Source: Cohaesibacter celericrescens (GTDB lineage Bacteria; Pseudomonadota; Alphaproteobacteria; Rhizobiales; Cohaesibacteraceae). From it: 64,000 bases of DNA. The notes below the pieces were generated by a model. It was not told the DNA's origin and did no database searches. It saw only the letters and a program-made list of their open reading frames with translations. Location of the stretch: contig NZ_PKUQ01000031.1 of the NCBI RefSeq assembly GCF_002866925.1, positions 310,001 through 374,000 of the forward strand, given 5' to 3'. The position numbers were made by a program, and so were the translations under genes. Shown one piece after another: positions 57,425-64,000 of the stretch (the stretch's first letter is position 1; each line of letters starts with the position of its first letter).

Positions 57425-57677
57425 TTTGATGCGGTTTGAATCGTCCTGCCTGTGGCATAAACTATTAAGCGCTTTGAAAATAATTCAGAATTTAAACCAA
57501 AAATAATTTTGCGCTTCACAGAATCCCCTGTTATCACTGGATTGAGGGGATTGGTTCGCATTCGCACGCGCCACCACCAGGCGTGGAATCGGTGGGCCAC
57601 GATCAAGAGGATTGCGGTGCTCGATTCGTTGAATCTCCTTCGGCGGTAACGGGGCTGAGGACGGCTGAGGACTTTAA
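57425..57677 (+). other. Region between fba terminator and the first AprI/Inh gene
   Basis: About 250 bases with no gene that I can support. It ends with a tandem 10-base duplication (GGCTGAGGAC, 57653-57672), each copy carrying a GAGGA Shine-Dalgarno core for the GTG start at 57678. Confidence 0.6.
57653..57672 (+). repeat. Tandem 10-base duplication over the ribosome-binding site
   Basis: GGCTGAGGAC occurs twice in direct succession (57653-57662 and 57663-57672). Both copies contain GAGGA, and the second one lies six bases before the GTG start of the AprI/Inh-type gene. Confidence 0.75.
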
Positions 57678-58331
57678 GTGAATAGGCATTCATATATTTT
57701 TGTTGTTTTGACTGGCGCCCTTGCTTTGGGCGGATGCGCGGTGTCGAGCAATATGGTGCCATCGCGGCCCAGTGTGGCGTCTGCCCCTGTCGTGTCTAAC
57801 ACCTTGCCTCCACTACCCAGCTTGGTTGCCTCAGCAAGGGACGCTTCTTTGGAGTCTGATTCAATGCCTGAGAAATTTTCTCAGTCTGATCAGAAAATGC
57901 TAGCAGTTGAAGCGCCTGATGAATCCGCAGAAGATATTCGTGCGGAGATTCAGCAAGCCTATGCGAATGAAGTCTTGAACAGGCCTGTCATTAGCACTGA
58001 ACGCAGCAGTCTAAAGCCATTTGTGGGGCGCTGGACATTGGCTACAACGAGTACACGCAGCAAAGTAAAGCAGGTCGGAACCTTGTTGGGAATTTCGGAT
58101 CGTTGTGAACTGGTGCTGGAAGATGTGAGCGTTGAGTATGGCTACAAGGCTTCTGGCGCGTCTGCTTGTCCGACGAGCCTGTTTATGCTTGACAGCTGGG
58201 TTGCATACAACAGTCGATTGGTGCTTAGGGACCATATGGGGGACGAGATCGTCAAGCTGACATCGCGTGGCTCCAACGTCTGGGTGGGTGTGAATAAAGA
58301 CGGTAACACCGTTATCCTCAACAAATCTTAG
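57678..58331 (+). CDS. AprI/Inh-domain lipoprotein
   Basis: 217 residues from a GTG. A lipoprotein signal peptide ends with LGGC near 17-20, so it is probably an outer-membrane or periplasmic lipoprotein. The long linker (about 20-105) is Ser-, Pro- and Glu-rich. The C-terminal domain (about 112-205, opening FVGRWTLATTSTRS) resembles AprI/Inh metalloprotease inhibitors, as in Brucella Omp19-type proteins, with cysteines at about 139 and 155. It may inhibit proteases in the envelope. The next gene is a paralog of similar plan. Confidence 0.75.
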   Translation: MNRHSYIFVVLTGALALGGCAVSSNMVPSRPSVASAPVVSNTLPPLPSLVASARDASLESDSMPEKFSQSDQKMLAVEAPDESAEDIRAEIQQAYANEVLNRPVISTERSSLKPFVGRWTLATTSTRSKVKQVGTLLGISDRCELVLEDVSVEYGYKASGASACPTSLFMLDSWVAYNSRLVLRDHMGDEIVKLTSRGSNVWVGVNKDGNTVILNKS

Positions 58332-58363
58332 GTTATTTTGCTATCATTTACCGCATAATAACC

Positions 58364-58380
58364 ATTATCTCCTTGATAAT
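58364..58380 (+). promoter_or_regulatory. Inverted repeat upstream of the Omp19-like gene
   Basis: ATTATC (58364-58369) and GATAAT (58375-58380) are perfect inverted complements with a 5-base spacer. It is about 50 bases before the Omp19-like start, at a position suited to an operator or promoter element. Confidence 0.3.
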
Positions 58381-58428
58381 AGAAGTAAGAGACTCGACCG
58401 TTGAGTTGGGTGTCGTAAGGAGAGTGTT

Positions 58429-58992
58429 ATGATTCGCTATTGCGCACTAGGGTGCTTGAGCTTTTTGCTTGTTGGATGTTCGACTGCTGGATTTGATCGA
58501 TTTGGTAGTAACAGTGCGGCTTCACTGCCCCCTGCACCAACAACACCGGTCGAGAGCCAAGGCCTTAGCCCGCTGGTCTTGGGTGATCAGTCCGGCCAAC
58601 TGTCTCAGTCCAATCAGCCGATTAACAATGCGATGGGCGCTGAAGCCGAATTTAACGATTTATCTCAGACACCAGTGAATGTTGCCGCACCGTCGACAGC
58701 CCGTGCGCTTAGTCGCACAGATGTTTTGGGTGCATGGACGCTGGCGTCGGGTGCCGAACAGTGCAAACTCAATATCAATCTCACCAACTGGACTGGTGGT
58801 TATCGTGCTTCCACACGCGGCTGCGTCTCTCCGGATTTGCAGCGGATCAATGCATGGCGTCTGGATGGCAAGCAGGTTGTGTTGTTGGCTGAAGATGGAA
58901 CGACGACAATTGCACGGCTTTTCTCGACCTCACCTGCGCGATTTGACGGTCAGGCCGATCAAGACGGGCGCGCAGTGTCTTTCTTCCGGTGA
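58429..58992 (+). CDS. Omp19-like lipoprotein with AprI/Inh domain
   Basis: 187 residues. The lipobox LVGC (14-17) follows a short hydrophobic signal peptide. After a Pro/Ser/Asn-rich linker, the C-terminal domain (about 95-187) has the pattern seen in Brucella Omp19: LGAWTLASGAEQCKLNINLTNWTGGYRA, in pieces, then a CVSPDLQRINAWRLDGKQVVLL region, with a Cys pair (C112 and C132) and LFSTSPARFDGQ. Omp19 inhibits proteases in Brucella. Such a role here is inference. AAGGAGAG lies upstream. Confidence 0.8.
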   Translation: MIRYCALGCLSFLLVGCSTAGFDRFGSNSAASLPPAPTTPVESQGLSPLVLGDQSGQLSQSNQPINNAMGAEAEFNDLSQTPVNVAAPSTARALSRTDVLGAWTLASGAEQCKLNINLTNWTGGYRASTRGCVSPDLQRINAWRLDGKQVVLLAEDGTTTIARLFSTSPARFDGQADQDGRAVSFFR

Positions 58993-59170
58993 GTGCGTGA
59001 TCGCTTGGGTCCCTGAAATTATCGACATGACTGATGGCGCGTCTTATGGCGCGCTATTTTGTTATAGAGTCATCTGAGTTTTCGTGGTCTATGGCGTCAA
59101 AGCCAAATCGGGCATTTGACTAATTTGCAATCGGTTTATCCGATATTTTGATCTTGAAAAGGACAAGTAA

Positions 59171-60316
59171 TTGGGTAGCGAGTTTGGCGTCCATACTGTT
59201 TCCGGCCTCTATGATAACAAGGTCGAGCACGGCGAGATTGACCGTGACGAAGAGCAGCGGGCCTTGGCCTTGCGGTTTGACGACTTGCTTGTGGCCATCA
59301 GTGAAAAGAGACTGTCGCGTAAGACGTCTTCGTTGGGTTGGTTGTTTGCGCGCCGACAGCCGCCTGAGACTGTTAAGGGGCTTTACGTCTGGGGCGCTGT
59401 GGGGCGTGGCAAGACCATGGTGATGGACTTGTTTTTTGATGCCGTGCCTGTGCGTCGCAAGGGGCGCTTCCATTTCCATGAATTTATGCGCGACATGCAT
59501 GAACGCATCAAGGTCGCGCGATCGGATATCAAATCCGGGCGGATCAAAGGAGATGATCCGATTAAGCCGGTTGCCGATGATTTGGCGCAAGAGTTGCAAC
59601 TGCTGTGTTTCGATGAATTCTCCGTCTCTGATATTGCTGATGCTATGCTCTTGGGGCGCTTGTTTACACGCTTGTTCGAACATGGCGTGATAATGGTAGC
59701 AACATCGAATGTAGAACCGCGCCTTCTCTATAAGGATGGTCTCAATCGGCAGCTATTTCTGCCCTTCCTTGATTTGCTTCAGCACCAGTGTGATGTGATT
59801 GAGCTGGATTCCAGAACTGATTTTCGGATGGAGAAATTGGGTGGCGAATTGGTGTATTTGCATCCGCATAATGACGATACAGCGAGACGCTTTCAGAATA
59901 TGTGGGAGATTTTAATCGACGGTCCTTGCGCACCAAGCGATGCGGTGGTCAATCAGGGGCGCAGTATTCACGTGCCGCAGGCCTATCATGGCTTTGCGCG
60001 ATTCTCATTTGTCGATCTTTGCGCCAAGCCGTTGGGGGCGTCGGACTATTTACGGCTTTGCGGGCTGTATCACACGATATTTCTGGAAGATATTCCCGCG
60101 ATGGGGCGGGCCAATCGCAATGAAGCCAAGCGCTTCATTATTCTCATTGATGCTTTATACGATAATCAAATCAGACTGATAGCAACTGCCGCAGCGTCAC
60201 CCTTTGATTTGTATGGGGATGATAATGGAACCGAGGCTTTCGAGTTTGCGAGAACAACGTCGCGTTTAATTGAAATGCAGTCCAGCGACTATTTGTCGCA
60301 TAGGGAGAGTGCGTAG
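59171..60316 (+). CDS. zapE: ZapE/AFG1-family ATPase
   Basis: 381 residues from a TTG start (59171), with AAAGGAC seven bases upstream. The Walker A is GAVGRGKT at 75-82 and the Walker B is LLCFDEFSV near 146-154. The family, called AFG1 in mitochondria and ZapE in E. coli, acts in cell division under stress and in the quality control of respiratory complexes. Its position just before mdh and near the sdh genes is recurrent in Alphaproteobacteria. A non-ATG start is uncommon in this window but well supported. Confidence 0.93.
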   Translation: MGSEFGVHTVSGLYDNKVEHGEIDRDEEQRALALRFDDLLVAISEKRLSRKTSSLGWLFARRQPPETVKGLYVWGAVGRGKTMVMDLFFDAVPVRRKGRFHFHEFMRDMHERIKVARSDIKSGRIKGDDPIKPVADDLAQELQLLCFDEFSVSDIADAMLLGRLFTRLFEHGVIMVATSNVEPRLLYKDGLNRQLFLPFLDLLQHQCDVIELDSRTDFRMEKLGGELVYLHPHNDDTARRFQNMWEILIDGPCAPSDAVVNQGRSIHVPQAYHGFARFSFVDLCAKPLGASDYLRLCGLYHTIFLEDIPAMGRANRNEAKRFIILIDALYDNQIRLIATAAASPFDLYGDDNGTEAFEFARTTSRLIEMQSSDYLSHRESA

Positions 60317-60337
60317 TGACCCTGACGTTAGCGGTAA

Positions 60338-61435
<1,098 letters not shown>

Positions 61436-61448
61436 GCTTCGTTGATTT

Positions 61449-61486
61449 GCACCCTGCCGGCATAAATTGGCCGTCCGGCAGGGTGC
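61449..61486 (+). terminator. GC-rich hairpin between mdh and sucC
   Basis: GCACCCTGCCGG (61449-61460) is the exact inverted complement of CCGGCAGGGTGC (61475-61486), with a 14-base loop. There is no T-run. It may be a protective mRNA hairpin or partial attenuator rather than a full terminator. Confidence 0.5.
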
Positions 61487-61576
61487 GCGATCTGCGATTA
61501 TTGATAAAGACCACACTGGCGATCGGGGCTGCTCATTTACGGGTCTCGGGTCGGTCTGGATATAAGGGGAGCTCCC

Positions 61577-62773
61577 ATGAATATTCATGAGTATCAGGCA
61601 AAGGCCCTTCTGAAGGAATATGGCGCACCCGTCGCAGACGGTATCGCTATTTTTTCTGCTGAAGAAGCCGCCAGTGCCGCAGACAAATTAGGCGGCCCGC
61701 TTTGGGTGGTCAAATCCCAGATCCACGCTGGTGGCCGTGGTAAAGGCAGCTTCAAAGAAGCCAGTGCCGGAGAAAAGGGTGGTGTACGCCTTGCTTTCTC
61801 AAAAGACGATGTGGTCGCAAATGCCAAGCAGATGCTGGGCGCAACCCTCGTGACCAAGCAAACCAGCGACGCTGGCAAGCAGGTCAACCGCCTGTATATT
61901 GAAGATGGCGCTGACATCGATCGCGAATTGTATTTGTCCTTGCTTGTCGATCGCACCTGTGGCCGTGTGGCCTTTGTGGTGTCGACCGAAGGGGGCATGG
62001 ACATCGAGGCGGTTGCCGAAGAAACGCCTGAGAAAATCCTGACGGTACCTATTGATCCTGATAAGGGTGTGACGGTTGATGACGCGCGTCAGATTTGTGA
62101 TGCGCTTGGTCTCGCCGATGCGGCCCGCGATGATGGCATTCATTTGTTCCCTCTTCTCTACAAGGCTTTCGTTGAGAAGGACATGGCTCTGCTTGAGATC
62201 AACCCGTTGATTGTCATGGAAAATGGCCGTTTGCGTGTGCTTGATGCCAAAATGTCTTTCGATGGCAACGCTTTGTTCCGTCACGCCGACATCATGAAGC
62301 TTCGTGATTTGACGGAAGAAGACGGCAAAGAGATCGAAGCCTCCAAATATGATCTGGCTTATGTGGCGCTCGATGGCAATATTGGGTGCATGGTGAACGG
62401 TGCAGGTCTTGCGATGGCGACGATGGACATCATCAAGCTTTATGGTGCAGAGCCTGCCAACTTCCTTGATGTGGGTGGCGGTGCGACCACAGAGAAAGTG
62501 ACCGCGGCGTTTAAGATCATAACGTCAGATCCAAACGTCAAAGGCATTCTGGTCAACATCTTTGGCGGCATCATGCGTTGCGACATCATTGCGCAGGGTG
62601 TTTTGTCCGCTGTTAAAGAAGTCGGCCTTAGCGTGCCTCTTGTGGTGCGCCTCGAAGGTACGCGTGTTGAAGAAGGCAAGAAGCTCATTGATGAGAGTGA
62701 TCTCAACGTGATCCCTGCCGATGATCTGAACGACGCAGCGCAGAAAATTGTTGCTGCTGTGAAGGGGGCGTAA
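61577..62773 (+). CDS. sucC: Succinyl-CoA synthetase, beta subunit
   Basis: 398 residues. The ATP-grasp fold opens with [19 protein letters not shown], and the C-terminal half carries the power-helix region and the phosphohistidine-binding loop. LLEINPLIV near 205-213 and [11 protein letters not shown] near 329-339 are family signatures. It couples succinyl-CoA cleavage to nucleotide triphosphate synthesis with SucD. GGGGAG precedes the start. sucD starts four bases after its stop. Confidence 0.97.
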   Translation: MNIHEYQAKALLKEYGAPVADGIAIFSAEEAASAADKLGGPLWVVKSQIHAGGRGKGSFKEASAGEKGGVRLAFSKDDVVANAKQMLGATLVTKQTSDAGKQVNRLYIEDGADIDRELYLSLLVDRTCGRVAFVVSTEGGMDIEAVAEETPEKILTVPIDPDKGVTVDDARQICDALGLADAARDDGIHLFPLLYKAFVEKDMALLEINPLIVMENGRLRVLDAKMSFDGNALFRHADIMKLRDLTEEDGKEIEASKYDLAYVALDGNIGCMVNGAGLAMATMDIIKLYGAEPANFLDVGGGATTEKVTAAFKIITSDPNVKGILVNIFGGIMRCDIIAQGVLSAVKEVGLSVPLVVRLEGTRVEEGKKLIDESDLNVIPADDLNDAAQKIVAAVKGA

Positions 62774-62777
62774 TTCG

Positions 62778-63689
62778 ATGTCCATTCTTGTAGACAAAGA
62801 TACCAAAATCATCGTTCAGGGCCTGACCGGCAAAACCGGCACCTTCCATACGGAACAGGCTCTTGACTATTTCGGCACACAGATGGTTGCTGGTGTTCAT
62901 CCTAAAAAGGGTGGCGAAACCTGGACCAGCGGTGTTGAAAGCGCTGCTCAGCTGCCGATCTTTGCCACCGTAAAGGAAGCGAAAGCGGCCACTGGTGCCA
63001 ATGCTTCGGTTGTTTATGTGCCGCCTGCAGGGGCTGGTGCGGCAATCATCGAAGCGATTGAGGCTGACATTCCTTTCATCGTTTGCATCACCGAAGGTAT
63101 TCCGGTTGTTGATATGGTGAAAGTGAAACGTCGCCTTGAGACGTCAAACTCTCGCCTGCTGGGCCCCAACTGCCCCGGTGTTATGACCCCTGATGAATGT
63201 AAAATCGGTATTATGCCCGGTTCAATTTTCAAAAAGGGTTCTGTCGGCATTGTCTCCCGGTCGGGTACTTTGACCTATGAAGCTGTGTTCCAGACCACCA
63301 ACGAAGGTTTGGGGCAATCCACGGCTGTCGGTATTGGTGGCGATCCGGTCAAGGGTACGGAATTTATTGATGTGCTTGATATGTTCCTAGATGACCCTGA
63401 AACGGAATCAATCATTATGATTGGTGAAATCGGTGGTTCTGCTGAAGAAGAAGCGGCTGAGTGGCTCAAAGAACAAGCTGCCAAGGGCCGTAAAAAACCA
63501 ATGGTTGGCTTTATTGCTGGTCGGACTGCGCCTCCTGGCCGTACAATGGGTCATGCGGGTGCCGTGATTTCTGGCGGTAAAGGCGGTGCCGAAGACAAAA
63601 TCGCAGCTATGGAAAACGCAGGAATTCGCGTTTCTCCATCCCCGGCGAGCTTGGGTACCACTTTGGTTGACTTGCTCAGCGGTAAATAA
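62778..63689 (+). CDS. sucD: Succinyl-CoA synthetase, alpha subunit
   Basis: 303 residues. The CoA-binding Rossmann domain opens with [20 protein letters not shown], and the active-site histidine lies in [15 protein letters not shown] near 257-271. [10 protein letters not shown] near 133-142 is also conserved. It is translated with sucC, four bases apart. After it, a 15-bp perfect hairpin and a second hairpin precede sucA. Confidence 0.97.
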   Translation: MSILVDKDTKIIVQGLTGKTGTFHTEQALDYFGTQMVAGVHPKKGGETWTSGVESAAQLPIFATVKEAKAATGANASVVYVPPAGAGAAIIEAIEADIPFIVCITEGIPVVDMVKVKRRLETSNSRLLGPNCPGVMTPDECKIGIMPGSIFKKGSVGIVSRSGTLTYEAVFQTTNEGLGQSTAVGIGGDPVKGTEFIDVLDMFLDDPETESIIMIGEIGGSAEEEAAEWLKEQAAKGRKKPMVGFIAGRTAPPGRTMGHAGAVISGGKGGAEDKIAAMENAGIRVSPSPASLGTTLVDLLSGK

Positions 63690-63709
63690 AAGCGCGACAC
63701 TATGACACT

Positions 63710-63772
63710 GCCGCGAGGTAAAGTCCGAACTTTACCTCGCGGCTTTCCCCTTCCTCCGGCAATGGTGCCGGC
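63710..63772 (+). terminator. Two hairpins between sucD and sucA
   Basis: GCCGCGAGGTAAAGT (63710-63724) and ACTTTACCTCGCGGC (63729-63743) form a 15-bp perfect stem with a CCGA loop. A second hairpin, CCGGCA/TGCCGG with a 4-base loop (63757-63772), follows. After the first stem there is only TTTCCCC, so termination is at most partial. The pair may reduce or protect sucA expression relative to sucCD. Confidence 0.6.
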
Positions 63773-63804
63773 GACGAGAAAGAGTGCCGGACGAAGGTTC
63801 GGCT

Positions 63805-64000
63805 ATGGTGGCGATGGCACGTCAGGATGCAAATGAAGCGTTCGCGTTATCTTCCTTTTTGTATGGTGGTAATGCGTCCTATATTGAAGATCTTTATGCC
63901 CGTTATCAGCAAAATCCCGGGTCGGTAAAAGAAGAATGGCAAGTCTTCTTCAGGGATTTACATGATAATCAGGGTGATGTTCTTGCAAGCGCCCGTGGCG
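63805..64000 (+). CDS. sucA: 2-oxoglutarate dehydrogenase E1 component, N-terminal part (cut by the window end)
   Basis: The frame from the ATG at 63805 (GAAGG eight bases upstream; ATG at 63814 is an alternative) gives 65 residues and runs off the window. ANEAFALSSFLYGGNASYIEDL and a following EEWQVFFRDL-like segment, in pieces, match the N-terminus of E1 (SucA). E1 decarboxylates 2-oxoglutarate with thiamine diphosphate. The gene continues the mdh-sucC-sucD order. Confidence 0.9.
   Translation, partial: MVAMARQDANEAFALSSFLYGGNASYIEDLYARYQQNPGSVKEEWQVFFRDLHDNQGDVLASARG

Overview
This window looks like chromosomal DNA of an alphaproteobacterium, most likely of the Hyphomicrobiales (Rhizobiales) type. 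The reasons are the block sdhCDAB - fba - zapE - mdh - sucC - sucD - sucA, the 180-kDa class NAD-glutamate dehydrogenase, an invasion-associated-locus-B (IalB) protein, an Omp19-like lipoprotein, ethylmalonyl-CoA-pathway-like enzymes, and perfect CtrA boxes (TTAA-N7-TTAA). I cannot name genus or species. I saw no tRNA, rRNA, insertion sequence, prophage, CRISPR array or conjugative gene, and no clearly new multi-gene system. The region is mostly core metabolism, and the unexplained signals are regulatory or are single odd genes.

Layout. 1-5 kb: the start of a leftward gene, htpX, a small DUF6122-like membrane protein, a PilZ protein behind two perfect CtrA boxes, typA, and a LuxR-type regulator with palindromes upstream. 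5-16 kb: DUF1643 and EamA pair, argG, a PAP2 phosphatase of the lipid A phosphatase type, a LysR regulator, rlmN, ialB, a SpoU methylase, a quinone oxidoreductase and a YkvA-like protein. 16-30 kb: an SDR enzyme, purH, a heparinase II/III protein, rsmB, xthA, an HxlR - monooxygenase - oxidoreductase redox cassette, then lolA, ftsK and an aminotransferase (CtrA box in front). 30-36 kb: a methyltransferase and the giant NAD-GDH. 36-47.5 kb: leuB, lysE-type exporter, leuD, argC, asd with a possibly structured leader, beta-carbonic anhydrase, threonine dehydratase, CFA-type synthase, pdxY and an FAD oxidoreductase.

47.6-64 kb is the central-carbon block: a malyl-CoA-lyase-like gene, a DUF1737 protein, a glycerophosphodiesterase, a mesaconyl-CoA-hydratase-like gene, sdhCDAB, a low-molecular-weight-phosphatase-fold protein that lacks its catalytic cysteine, class II aldolase, two AprI/Inh-domain lipoproteins, zapE, mdh, sucCD and the start of sucA. 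The TCA genes point the same way and are separated by strong hairpins (sdhA/sdhB, mdh/sucC, sucD/sucA), which suggests that relative expression inside the block is set by RNA structure or partial termination.

Most worth checking: the two CtrA boxes before the PilZ gene and a third before the aminotransferase-ftsK genes; the structured region before asd; the Cys-less phosphatase-fold protein; the palindromes and GTCCCCC repeats before the LuxR gene; tandem repeats that multiply the ribosome-binding site of the carbonic anhydrase and of the first AprI/Inh lipoprotein; and the redox cassette placed between lolA and xthA.
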